Of a stretch of DNA of 64,000 nucleotides, positions 34,204 through 42,666 are shown piece by piece. The notes beneath the pieces are model-generated. The model ran no database searches. It was given only the letters and a program-made list of their open reading frames with translations, and was not told the DNA's origin. The first letter of the stretch is position 1. Each line of letters begins with the position of its first letter. The position numbers were made by a program, and so were the translations under genes. Source of the stretch: Alphaproteobacteria bacterium HT1-32 (GTDB lineage: Bacteria > Pseudomonadota > Alphaproteobacteria > Rhodospirillales > HT1-32). Location of the stretch: NCBI GenBank assembly GCA_009649675.1, contig WJPL01000002.1, positions 496,001 to 560,000 on the forward strand. Direction: 5' to 3'.

Positions 34204-36000
34204 ATGAACCCCAATGCCGCCAAAGATGCCAACACCTCTGCGACTGCAACATTGCCGGAATGGAATCTGGCCGATCTTTATCCCGGCCCTGACAGTCCGG
34301 AACTGAAGGCTGACATCGACAGGCTTGCCACAGAGTCAACCCGGTTCCGGGAGGCATGGCATGGCCGGTTGGCAGAAATCGACGGCAAAAAATTTGGGCA
34401 GGCAGTCCGTGAGTTCGAGGCGCTGACGGAGATTACCGGGCGCATCATGAGCTATGCGCAACTGCTGCATGCGGGTAATGTTTCGGACCCGGAAGTCGGT
34501 CGTTTTTACCAGACCCTTCAGGAACGGATCACTGATATTTCCACGGCGACCCTGTTCTTCACGCTGGAAGTGAACCGGTTGTCTGAAGACCGGATGGCGG
34601 ACCTGCTGAAAGACCCGGCAGCAGCGCATTATGAGCCGTGGCTGCGCGACCTCCGCGCCTTCCGGGAACATCAGCTTGATGACGAGATGGAGCGTCTGCT
34701 GCATGAACTGGATGTGACGGGGCGCTCTGCCTGGGTACGGCTGTTCGATGAGACGATGGCGGATATGCGCTTTCCGCTTGGTGACGAGAACCTGACAGCC
34801 ACCGAGATATTCGATCTGATGTCGAGCCCGGACCGGGAGAAACGTGCAGCAGCGGCGGCCAGCATCGGCAAGGTTCTGAACAGCAACAAGCGACTGTTCT
34901 CGCTGATTACAAACACACTGGCCAAGGACAAGGCGACGGATGATAACTGGCGGAACTATGCCCGTCCGGTCTCTGCCCGTAATCTTGGCAATGCCGTTGA
35001 GGACGAGGTCGTTGATGCGCTGGCGACTGCTGTGCAGGATGCCTACCCGCGTCTTTCGCACCGGTATTACAAGATCAAGGCGGAATGGCTTGGTCTCGAC
35101 AAGCTGAAGCACTGGGACCGGAATGCGCCTCTGCCGGCAGATGATGACCGCAAGATTGGCTGGCCCGAAGCTGCTGATACGGTCTTGTCGGCCTATGAAT
35201 CCTTTTCACCTGAATTGTCGAAGATCGGGAAACAGTTTTTCGATGGTGGCTGGATCGACGCCCCGGCGCGACCGGGCAAGGCCGGGGGGGCGTTTGCTCA
35301 TCCGACCGTGCCGTCCGCCCACCCCTATATCCTGCTGAATTATCAGGGCAAGGTGCGGGACGTGATGACGCTGGCGCATGAGCTTGGTCATGGTGTGCAT
35401 CAGGTGCTGGCCGGACCGCGCGGTAATCTGATGGCAAACACACCGCTGACACTGGCTGAAACAGCTTCTGTCTTCGGCGAAATGCTGACCTTCCAGTCCA
35501 TGCTGAAGAAAACGCAGGATCCGGCAAAACGGAAGATCATGCTGGCAGGCAAGATCGAGGACATGATCAATACGGTGGTACGCCAGACCGCGTTCTACGA
35601 ATTTGAGCGTCGGGTGCATGACGAGCGTCGATCCGGCGAGATTGCGTCTGAACGAATTTGTGAAATCTGGATGGATGTTCAGCGGGAAAGTCTTGGCCCG
35701 GTTTTCGACTTCACCGATGATTACGGAATCTACTGGTCCTACATCCCGCATTTCATTCACTCACCGTTCTATGTCTATGCCTATGCCTTCGGTGATTGTC
35801 TGGTGAATGCCCTCTACGACCTGTTCGAGCAGGGCCATCCCAAATTCCAGGAGAAGTATCTGGAGATGCTGTCGGCGGGCGGCACCCTGCGGCACAAGGA
35901 GTTGCTTGCGCCGTTCGGACTGGATGCGTCTGACCCGGCCTTCTGGAAACGGGGCCTGTCGGTTGTCGAGCGGATGATCGATCAGCTGGAAGAACTCTGA
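34204..36000 (+). CDS. M3-family oligoendopeptidase (PepF-like)
   Basis: 598-aa metalloprotease. The zinc site is LAHELGHGVH (HEXXH type) with the family's downstream Glu segment (LAETASVFGEMLTFQ). N-terminal two thirds is the helical M3 cage. Cytoplasmic, likely degrading oligopeptides. ATG 34204 is favoured over 34174 because GGAG is 5 bases upstream. Followed 3 bp later by the ABC1-kinase gene, so the two are probably co-transcribed; no functional link is known. Confidence 0.93.
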   Translation: MNPNAAKDANTSATATLPEWNLADLYPGPDSPELKADIDRLATESTRFREAWHGRLAEIDGKKFGQAVREFEALTEITGRIMSYAQLLHAGNVSDPEVGRFYQTLQERITDISTATLFFTLEVNRLSEDRMADLLKDPAAAHYEPWLRDLRAFREHQLDDEMERLLHELDVTGRSAWVRLFDETMADMRFPLGDENLTATEIFDLMSSPDREKRAAAAASIGKVLNSNKRLFSLITNTLAKDKATDDNWRNYARPVSARNLGNAVEDEVVDALATAVQDAYPRLSHRYYKIKAEWLGLDKLKHWDRNAPLPADDDRKIGWPEAADTVLSAYESFSPELSKIGKQFFDGGWIDAPARPGKAGGAFAHPTVPSAHPYILLNYQGKVRDVMTLAHELGHGVHQVLAGPRGNLMANTPLTLAETASVFGEMLTFQSMLKKTQDPAKRKIMLAGKIEDMINTVVRQTAFYEFERRVHDERRSGEIASERICEIWMDVQRESLGPVFDFTDDYGIYWSYIPHFIHSPFYVYAYAFGDCLVNALYDLFEQGHPKFQEKYLEMLSAGGTLRHKELLAPFGLDASDPAFWKRGLSVVERMIDQLEEL

Positions 36001-36003
36001 CCC

Positions 36004-37344
36004 ATGTCTGAAGACAATTCACTTGGCCGCCGTGTGCAGCGCTATGCCCGTGTCTCGGGTGCGATGGCGGGTGTTGGTGCGCGGCTGGCGGGTGAACGTT
36101 TTCTCGGCATTACAATGGACCGGGACCGTCACGCCAATGACCTGAAAGCAGCACTTGGTGGCCTGAAAGGGCCGCTGATGAAGGTTGCCCAGATCATGTC
36201 GACCATTCCCGATGCGCTGCCACGGGAATATGCCAGGGAACTGGCGCAGCTGCAGGCCAACGCGCCCTCGATGGGCTGGCCCTTCATCAAGCGGCGGATG
36301 GCCAGTGAACTGGGGCCGGACTGGCAGAACAGGTTCGGCTCATTCGAACGGGAGGCCGCAGCCGCAGCCTCGCTGGGGCAGGTACACCGGGCGACCGGTA
36401 AAGACGGGCAGGCATTGGCCTGCAAGCTGCAATATCCGGATATGTCTTCAACCGTGGAGGCCGACCTCCGGCAGCTGAAACTGATCTTCTCGATTTACCG
36501 GCGATATGATCCGTCGATCGATACGTCGAACATTCATGCAGAAATTTCCGCCCGCCTGCGAGAGGAACTGGATTACGAGCGCGAGGCCGCGCATATGCGC
36601 CTCTATGGTCTGATGCATCAGAAGGAAAAAGCGGTTCACGTACCGGAGCCAGTTCCGGAACTGTCATCGAAACGTCTGCTGACGATGACCTGGCTTGAAG
36701 GCACGCCCATCCTCGATTTCATCAGGGAACGCCCGGACCTGCGCAACGAGATCGCCATGAACATGTTCCGGGCATGGTATGTGCCGTTTTATTACTATGG
36801 GGTCATTCATGGCGACCCGCATCTCGGCAATTATGCGGTGCGGGATGACGGCTCGGTCAATCTGCTGGATTTTGGCTGCATCCGGGTCTTTCCGCCGAGT
36901 TTCGTGCGCGGTGTGATCGACCTCTACAACGCCCTGCAAAACGATGACGAGGCGCTGGCGGTTCAGGCTTACGAGACCTGGGGTTTCACCAATCTCAACC
37001 GGGACCTGCTGGAGGTTCTGAACCAGTGGGCGCGCTTCGTCTATGCCCCGCTGATGGAAGATCGCGACCGCCGGATCGAGGAAACTAACTCGACCGTCTA
37101 TGGCGCGCAGGTTGCTGAGAAGGTCCACAAAGACCTGAAAGCCCTCGGCGGCGTCACCCCGCCCCGGGAATTCGTCCTGATGGACCGCGCCGCCATCGGC
37201 CTCGGTTCGGTCTTTTTACACCTCAAGGCAGAAATCAACTGGTACCGCCTGTTCCACGACCTGATCCGCGACTTCGACGAAACCAGACTGGCAGAACGCC
37301 AGCGGGTCGCGATGGCAAAGGCTGGCGTGCCGGAGGCGGAGTGA
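36004..37344 (+). CDS. AarF/ABC1-family kinase-like protein
   Basis: 446 aa UbiB/COQ8-like atypical kinase. The Ala-rich loop AAAASLGQVHRA replaces the usual P-loop; the catalytic loop HGDPHLGN and metal motif DFG (LLDFGCIR) are intact. The KxGQ motif reads KVAQ (residues 60-63), a variant of the family signature. Members support quinone synthesis or lipid homeostasis; this clade's specific role is unknown. Located 3 bp after pepF. Its 3' end marks the boundary to the AT-rich cassette. Confidence 0.88.
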   Translation: MSEDNSLGRRVQRYARVSGAMAGVGARLAGERFLGITMDRDRHANDLKAALGGLKGPLMKVAQIMSTIPDALPREYARELAQLQANAPSMGWPFIKRRMASELGPDWQNRFGSFEREAAAAASLGQVHRATGKDGQALACKLQYPDMSSTVEADLRQLKLIFSIYRRYDPSIDTSNIHAEISARLREELDYEREAAHMRLYGLMHQKEKAVHVPEPVPELSSKRLLTMTWLEGTPILDFIRERPDLRNEIAMNMFRAWYVPFYYYGVIHGDPHLGNYAVRDDGSVNLLDFGCIRVFPPSFVRGVIDLYNALQNDDEALAVQAYETWGFTNLNRDLLEVLNQWARFVYAPLMEDRDRRIEETNSTVYGAQVAEKVHKDLKALGGVTPPREFVLMDRAAIGLGSVFLHLKAEINWYRLFHDLIRDFDETRLAERQRVAMAKAGVPEAE

Positions 37345-37476
37345 GGGATAAAGAATGAATTTTCGAAGTCTGCAAATACGGTTTAGACTTGAAAAGTTGC
37401 AATCTAGTATCGCGTGTCCAGCGTAAACGGTTATTTAAAATGCTATGGTCGAATAACTCGAATACACTGGATTGTT

Positions 37477-37482
37477 TATAAT
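37477..37482 (+). promoter_or_regulatory. -10 element of cassette promoter
   Basis: A perfect TATAAT at 37477-37482, in a locally AT-rich stretch, predicts transcription start near 37489, 18 bp before the first cassette gene. No good -35 hexamer is seen at 17-18 bp, so the upstream box is undefined. Confidence 0.4.
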
Positions 37483-37506
37483 GAACACTGATGCAATGAG
37501 GAACTT

Positions 37507-38199
37507 ATGACAAATTTGACGATTAAGATCGGTCAAAAGCAAGCTGATGAATTAGCGCAAATATGCTCAAAAGGACCCCAGCGTCTTGTAGCGCTTGTCG
37601 AGAAGCTTGAAAACTCAACGAAACCAACAATTAGGCTGACTAAGCTAAGGCATGTTGCCGATGAAATCTTAGGTGAAGCTGATGCAGCAATTTTATTTCG
37701 CCATCTTTTAGGCTTGAACGCATACAAGCAACGGGAAGGAAGCGATGTTGACAGTGTAATTGCCGCACTGACTGAAGCGTTGCAATCTGAGAATCTTGAT
37801 TGGGTAGATTCTGACCATTCATTATGGAATGAATGCAAAGATTTAATCGGCAGCCTACTAAAGTCGGAAAAATTGAGTGTCGCCGTTAAGGCGCTACATT
37901 TAGGACTTGATCACAACAACCTACTTGTGGAGTCAAAAATTTTGACTGACATACGCCCGGTTTTTAACGAGGAGAAATCGCACATATTGGGATCAATAGT
38001 TACATTCACTTTGATGCTTGAAGTTTCAGGTAGAGGTGAAGATGTAAAATTTGATGTCGCATTGGATTTGTCTGATGTAGAAAGTTTGAAAAATTCATGC
38101 CAAGATGCAATTGAAAAATCTAAAGTAGCTCAAGCGCTAATGGAGAAAAAATGCGAAGTTGATTCATATATTTCTGGGGAGGAAAAATATGCATTCTGA
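37507..38199 (+). CDS. Hypothetical soluble protein of AT-rich cassette
   Basis: 230 aa, not recognised. ATG 37507 has GAGGA 4-5 bases upstream. No signal peptide or membrane segment. Residues 1-130 are predominantly helical (e.g. RLVALVEKLENS, AAILFRHLLGLNAYKQ). The last 75 residues alternate strands and then a helix: ILTDIRPVF, SIVTFTLMLEVSG, VKFDVALDLSDVESLKNSCQDAIEK. That order resembles the topology of COMM domains, but sequence identity cannot be judged. The last 11 bp overlap the next gene. Function unknown; the context suggests it acts with the two membrane proteins. Confidence 0.7.
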   Translation: MTNLTIKIGQKQADELAQICSKGPQRLVALVEKLENSTKPTIRLTKLRHVADEILGEADAAILFRHLLGLNAYKQREGSDVDSVIAALTEALQSENLDWVDSDHSLWNECKDLIGSLLKSEKLSVAVKALHLGLDHNNLLVESKILTDIRPVFNEEKSHILGSIVTFTLMLEVSGRGEDVKFDVALDLSDVESLKNSCQDAIEKSKVAQALMEKKCEVDSYISGEEKYAF

Positions 38200-38653
38200 A
38201 TCAGCGTTGGTTCCGTACTATAGTTGTGAATTTAGATCTTCGGAAAGACCAAATAGTTCTCAAAGGAAGCATGAGAATTTTTCTTTTGAGTTTTCTGAAG
38301 ATGAGGTGGGGTATTATTCAAAGCTTTTTTTGACATTGAATAAAAAGCGAAAAATTCATTTATCTAACGATGCAATTTCCAGGGAGATTGTTGGCAGTAT
38401 TTTACTATCCTATTCTGACGTTCAGAGAGATGTTTTTATAGGTCAGGAGTTGAGGAGTGCTTTAGCATACCTTCCTTCCATGGTGTCGTTTGTAGTGTCG
38501 ATATTCTCTTTGTTTGTTGCTGTTCATCTAATTGAAGGTGGTAATGGATGGTATGCAATTTCGGCGATGATTTTTTTTGTGGGAATGTTGTTTTTTAGTG
38601 TTTTAAGTTTTTGGGTTGAAAGAAAAATTTTAGTTCATTCGCGAGGAGGTTGA
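38189..38653 (+). CDS. Hypothetical membrane protein of AT-rich cassette (2 TM)
   Basis: 154 aa, not recognised. ATG 38189 is chosen because GGGGAGG is 6-7 bases upstream; an ATG at 38159 is possible. Residues 1-90 are polar and probably cytoplasmic, including an FSFEFSEDEVGYY segment. Two hydrophobic helices follow, at about 95-115 and 120-142 (SFVVSIFSLFVAVHLI; YAISAMIFFVGMLFF), with a short Lys/Arg-containing tail. It overlaps the previous gene by 11 bp and its stop is 1 bp before the next start, so all three are probably translationally coupled. Confidence 0.65.
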   Translation: MHSESALVPYYSCEFRSSERPNSSQRKHENFSFEFSEDEVGYYSKLFLTLNKKRKIHLSNDAISREIVGSILLSYSDVQRDVFIGQELRSALAYLPSMVSFVVSIFSLFVAVHLIEGGNGWYAISAMIFFVGMLFFSVLSFWVERKILVHSRGG

Positions 38654-38654
38654 A

Positions 38655-39131
38655 TTGCAGCGCGGAGCTTTGCTATCAATGTTCTTGGCGATATTTTTTT
38701 TAATTCTTCTGTTATTGCAAGTTTTCTGTATTTTTTTATTTCCAAGTGAATATTTAATATTTATGGAGTCTATGAATATTAAATCAATATTGATTTTTGT
38801 TTCAATAATATCATCTTTTTCGATTTGTTCGGTGATGTATTGGTTTTTTTATATACCTTCAGCTGGCAGGGCAATTCTTGCAGGGATAAGGGTGTTTTTA
38901 TATTCATTTGTTGGTTCTATAGCTTCTCCTCTCGGGATTTTTTCAATTGAGAAAATATCATTTTATGTGCAGGGGAAAAGTTATTTTGAGTTGTCTCTCG
39001 GTGAAGTTGTGGCGCCAGTAATATCTATCTCAATCGTAACTTCCATATTATATAGTTTATTTATTTGGCTCTATGTTCGGCATCGGAGGTGGGAACATAT
39101 TCATGATCTTGGTTATGTTCGAGATCACTAA
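38655..39131 (+). CDS. Hypothetical membrane protein of AT-rich cassette (4 TM)
   Basis: 158 aa, not recognised. The start is TTG at 38655, supported by GAGGAGG ending 5 bases upstream. Four likely helices: about residues 5-28, 43-66, 75-97 and 120-143, with a short basic C-terminal tail (RHRRWEH). Loops are small, so there is little mass outside the membrane. Codon usage is extremely AT-rich (runs of TTT and ATA). It ends the cassette; no terminator hairpin is seen after it. No transporter or toxin motif was noted. Confidence 0.6.
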   Translation: MQRGALLSMFLAIFFLILLLLQVFCIFLFPSEYLIFMESMNIKSILIFVSIISSFSICSVMYWFFYIPSAGRAILAGIRVFLYSFVGSIASPLGIFSIEKISFYVQGKSYFELSLGEVVAPVISISIVTSILYSLFIWLYVRHRRWEHIHDLGYVRDH

Positions 39132-39248
39132 ATAATAATAGAGTTTAGAATATTAATAGGGATTTTATCCGTCTGTTTTTAACCGGTAAATAAATTGAAA
39201 CCCTTCCTTAACCATCTCGCTGCAAAATTGCCAGCCGGAGGGTCTGGC

Positions 39249-40961
39249 GTGTTCAAAAAACGGGAATACCAGTTCGAGGTTCAGGCTGAGCGGGACGGGA
39301 AGTGGGTGACCGTTCATGCCGAGGAGGATGAGCACCGGGCGAAGAAATTCGCCGAGGCCCATTTGTCGTCGGCTGAGGGAACTGTGCTTCGCGTCACCCG
39401 TACCCGGGTTTTTGAGAATGGTGAGCTTGGTTCCGATTATACGATCTGGGAACAGCCTATCCCGGCGAAGGCGGAACGCCCGGTCTCCATCGTGCCGATT
39501 GATGATGCACCGATGTGCGAGACATTTACCGACCTGGAACGCTTTGAGGCGCGGCGCTGTGCCACCCGGCTGCTGCGCCGGTATCTGGACAGGCATTTCC
39601 TGACGGCAACCGAACTGATGCATTCGATGCGGGAATTCAGACGCCTGCGCGATGCGGATATGCTGTTGCCGTCTGCGGTTTCGCGGGTATCCGGCATTCA
39701 GGCGCGTAATGCCGGTGTTGATCCGCGTAAACGTAATGATGATCTGTTCCGTCTGGTTGACCGCCAGTTCGATCGCCTGCGGGAGGCTGCATCGCGCGGA
39801 CTGCCGTCGATTGATGCAGCGGGCCCCGGAAAAGCCTGGGAACGGGCAGAGGAATATGGCGGGCCGGATCAGCAGTTTTTCTATTTCGGTGTTATGCTGT
39901 CGAAGCATCTGGAGGGTGCGCAAAGCTGGGATGCGAAGCTGGAACGCATCATCGAACTGAAGCTCCCTCGACTTCCACAGGAGGTTGATCTCGTCCTGGG
40001 AGAACTGATTGCCGAGGTGATCGACGGCGCATCGGTGCTTCAGGAGTTGCTGGGTCGCCAGCCTGATCTTGTCTCGGCGCTGAAAATGCTCAGTGACCTG
40101 GCTGTTGGCGGGTTGGAAGTCGACAAAACCCGCCAGCCGGTTCTGGCTGCCCTGAACGGGGCGTTCGGGGGGGCGAATATGGATACCGCCCGTGATGTCC
40201 TGACCGCACGGATTGCCCGTGAAGTTGGCGGGCGTAATGACCTGACGAGATATGGCGGAGATGGGGATGTCGATGCCCTGGGCGAGATCGTAAACCGGCT
40301 GGTAGATGAAAACGGGCGTTTTGCCGGTGGGCCGGACATGGCGGAAGCTGTCGCCTCGCGGTTCAGCCGCAGATTTGATGATCTCGGTGCCCGGGGAGCG
40401 ATGGAACGCCTGACCCGGGAAATGGCTGAACTGTTCAGGTTGCCGTCAGCCAGGATCACTTTTCTGTGTGAGCTTTTGTCGATGCCGTTCGGGCACCGTC
40501 TTGCCGGAGATATCATGACGGTACTGACAGCGGCGATCACCAGACCGAAGCATATCAATAATTTCACTTATTACCGGCATCCGGTTCCAAGGAAGCTGCG
40601 TGCCGTACTGATGATCCGTGACGGCATCCAGGCCGCCAGCATGCGGGACAAGGAAAAGCGTATCTTCCGGGATCGACTGGACCAGCTGACCTGTGAATAT
40701 CTCGAAAGTGACGAGGTTCTGGGCCGTATTGATGGCGAGGCATTGCCGCTGGTGAAGCGTCTGCGGGGGCTTCTGTCGCTTCAGCTTTCGGGTCTGTTGT
40801 GGGATGGTCCGGTGCTTGATGTGGTTCGCAATCGCGTGATCAGGCATCTGACAAAATCCACCGGGCTGGAAGGGGCGCTGGCAGAATTGTCGGAGGATGA
40901 ACGTCCCGCGATCCGGGCTGAACTGAAGGGTCTGTTGTCACGCGCCGGGTTCGGTGGCTGA
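39249..40961 (+). CDS. Uncharacterised core protein, about 570 aa
   Basis: Large soluble protein of unknown function with normal GC content and codon use, hence part of the core, not of the AT-rich cassette. The N-terminal 60 residues (YQFEVQAERDGKWVTVHAEEDEHRAKKFAEAHL) form a small strand-helix module seen in other alphaproteobacterial hypothetical proteins; then a long helical region with repeated leucine-rich helices and VLQELLGRQPDLVSALKMLSDLAVGG. Start GTG 39249 has GGAGGG 6 bases upstream; the longer frame from TTG 39195 lacks an SD. It precedes pntAA by 131 bp, a spacer with no gene. Confidence 0.8.
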   Translation: MFKKREYQFEVQAERDGKWVTVHAEEDEHRAKKFAEAHLSSAEGTVLRVTRTRVFENGELGSDYTIWEQPIPAKAERPVSIVPIDDAPMCETFTDLERFEARRCATRLLRRYLDRHFLTATELMHSMREFRRLRDADMLLPSAVSRVSGIQARNAGVDPRKRNDDLFRLVDRQFDRLREAASRGLPSIDAAGPGKAWERAEEYGGPDQQFFYFGVMLSKHLEGAQSWDAKLERIIELKLPRLPQEVDLVLGELIAEVIDGASVLQELLGRQPDLVSALKMLSDLAVGGLEVDKTRQPVLAALNGAFGGANMDTARDVLTARIAREVGGRNDLTRYGGDGDVDALGEIVNRLVDENGRFAGGPDMAEAVASRFSRRFDDLGARGAMERLTREMAELFRLPSARITFLCELLSMPFGHRLAGDIMTVLTAAITRPKHINNFTYYRHPVPRKLRAVLMIRDGIQAASMRDKEKRIFRDRLDQLTCEYLESDEVLGRIDGEALPLVKRLRGLLSLQLSGLLWDGPVLDVVRNRVIRHLTKSTGLEGALAELSEDERPAIRAELKGLLSRAGFGG

Positions 40962-41092
40962 GAAAGCTTTGGCTGCCTGACGCCAATAGCTTGGCAAATC
41001 GACGGGGAAATTGCATGCTGCACCTGCTTTGAAGCCGGGGTGCGGTGCGGTAATGTCAGCATCCCAGAACAGGATGGGGATGGCGACCGCCA

Positions 41093-42235
41093 ATGAAAAT
41101 ATCAGTACCAAAAGAACGCAGACAGAATGAATCACGTGTCGCGGCCTCGCCGGAAACGGTGAAGAAGCTGGTCGCGCTTGGGTTTGATGTCGCCGTTGAG
41201 AAGGGCGCTGGCGACGGTGCCTCTTTCGCCGATGCGGATTACCGCGAAGCCGGAGCAACCGTATCAAAGGATGGAAAGACCTGCGTCAATGGCGCGGACT
41301 TCATCTTCAAGGTTCAGTCACCGACCGATACTGAAATCGCAACCTATGCCAAGGGTGTGAAACTGGTCTCCGTGCTGGGTGCGCTGAGCGACAAACCGGC
41401 AGTGAAGAAATATGCAGAGGCCGGGATTACGGCTTTTGCCATGGAACTTGTCCCGCGGATTACCCGGGCACAGTCGATGGATGTTCTGTCTTCACAGGCA
41501 AATCTTGCAGGCTATAAGGCCGTGCTCGACGCAACGCAGGAATTTGGCCGGGCGATCCCGATGATGATGACGGCGGCCGGCACAATCCCGCCCGCCAAGA
41601 TCTGCATTCTGGGAGCCGGTGTTGCCGGCCTGCAGGCGATTGCAACAGCCCGACGTCTGGGCGGCGCGGTTTCCGCATATGATGTACGTCCCGCCGTGAA
41701 GGAACAGGTACAGAGCCTTGGTGCGAAGTTCGTCGAGGTTGATCCGGAATCCGCAAAGGATGCCGAAACAGCCGGTGGCTACGCGAAGGAAATGTCTGAC
41801 GACTACAAGAAGAAGCAGGAAGAGGCGCTGCATAACCATCTGAAGAAGATGGATATGGTCATTACGACAGCGCAGATTCCCGGCCGTCCGGCCCCGCTGC
41901 TGATTACCGAGGCAATGCTGAAAGATATGCCTGCCGGTTCCGTGGTCGTTGATCTGGCGGTTGAAAGCGGCGGTAACTGTTTCGGCAGTGAAGTCGGGAA
42001 GGTGGTGGTGAAGCATGGTGTGAAGATTGTCGGCCATGCGAATGTGCCGAGCCGCCTCGCCGAAGACAGCTCGAAGCTGTACGCACGTAATCTGCTGAAC
42101 TTTGTGACGCCGCTTGTCGACAAGGAAAGCAAGGCGATCAAGATCGACTGGGATGATGACATCATCAAAGGCTGTTGCGTGGTGCGTGATGGCGAGATCG
42201 TTCATCCGGCCCTGACCGGCGAAGGAGACAAATAA
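41093..42235 (+). CDS. pntAA: NAD(P) transhydrogenase subunit alpha part 1
   Basis: 380-aa NAD(H)-binding domain I of proton-translocating transhydrogenase. N-terminal SVPKERRQNESRVAASPETVKKL, then the dinucleotide fold CILGAGVAGLQAIATARRLGGAV and YDVRPAVKEQV. It lacks the membrane part, which is encoded by the next gene, as in Rhodospirillum rubrum. The stop and next start overlap by one base (TAATG at 42233-42237). It moves hydride between NADH and NADP+ using the proton gradient. Confidence 0.96.
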   Translation: MKISVPKERRQNESRVAASPETVKKLVALGFDVAVEKGAGDGASFADADYREAGATVSKDGKTCVNGADFIFKVQSPTDTEIATYAKGVKLVSVLGALSDKPAVKKYAEAGITAFAMELVPRITRAQSMDVLSSQANLAGYKAVLDATQEFGRAIPMMMTAAGTIPPAKICILGAGVAGLQAIATARRLGGAVSAYDVRPAVKEQVQSLGAKFVEVDPESAKDAETAGGYAKEMSDDYKKKQEEALHNHLKKMDMVITTAQIPGRPAPLLITEAMLKDMPAGSVVVDLAVESGGNCFGSEVGKVVVKHGVKIVGHANVPSRLAEDSSKLYARNLLNFVTPLVDKESKAIKIDWDDDIIKGCCVVRDGEIVHPALTGEGDK

Positions 42236-42654
42236 TGGACAAGCAGGAAATCCTCGCCCGCATCGAACAGATGCAGGCGCAGTTGTCTGACCTTGCCGCA
42301 GCAACGGCGAAACTCGGAACGGATGCGATGGCGAAAATGCCACCGGCGGTGGCGGATATCGCCGGGCCAGATCCGTTCATCTTTTTGCTGACCGTTTTTG
42401 TGCTGGCTGTCTTTGTCGGGTTTTTCGTGGTCTGGAGCGTCACACCGGCGCTGCATTCACCGCTGATGGGCGTCACCAACGCAATTTCCTCGGTGATCAT
42501 CGTCGGCGCACTGATTGCGGTAGGACCGGCCGAGATGAGCATTTCCAAGGTCATGGGCTTTGTTGCTGTGATGCTGGCCAGTGTGAACATCTTCGGCGGG
42601 TTCATTGTGACCCAGCGAATGCTCGCGATGTTCAAGAAAAAGCAGAAGAAATAG
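42235..42654 (+). CDS. pntAB: NAD(P) transhydrogenase subunit alpha part 2
   Basis: 139 aa. A charged helical N-terminus is followed by membrane helices: PFIFLLTVFVLAVFVGFFVVW, then AISSVIIVGALIAVGPAEM, and FVAVMLASVNIFGGFIVTQRML. This is the first membrane half (domain II N-part) of transhydrogenase. It ends with a Lys-rich tail (FKKKQKK). Overlaps pntAA by one base and precedes pntB by 12 bp. Confidence 0.95.
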   Translation: MDKQEILARIEQMQAQLSDLAAATAKLGTDAMAKMPPAVADIAGPDPFIFLLTVFVLAVFVGFFVVWSVTPALHSPLMGVTNAISSVIIVGALIAVGPAEMSISKVMGFVAVMLASVNIFGGFIVTQRMLAMFKKKQKK

Positions 42655-42666
42655 GGAACAGCAGAC

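Larger units (their letters stand above)
37345..39194. other. AT-rich accessory cassette (three unrecognised genes)
   Basis: Base composition falls abruptly after the aarF stop and recovers before the gene at 39249; by eye the interior is about one-third GC, while flanks are near 60%. Codon choice changes in parallel (many ATA, TTA, AGA, AAA codons). The three genes are on one strand, closely packed, with their own promoter-like element. No transposase, integrase, tRNA, or convincing flanking direct repeats are visible. Acquired by horizontal transfer is the likely reading. Confidence 0.8.

Noticed and set aside
37380-39160. GTTTAGA copies near both ends of the AT-rich cassette as attachment repeats
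   Set aside because: Only 7 bp match in AT-rich DNA (about 37382 and 39142), expected by chance.
40938-41135. Short minus-strand frame with a hydrophobic segment before the pntAA gene
   Set aside because: Its start would be inside pntAA, it has no SD, and it only partly fits the 131-bp gap; probably chance.
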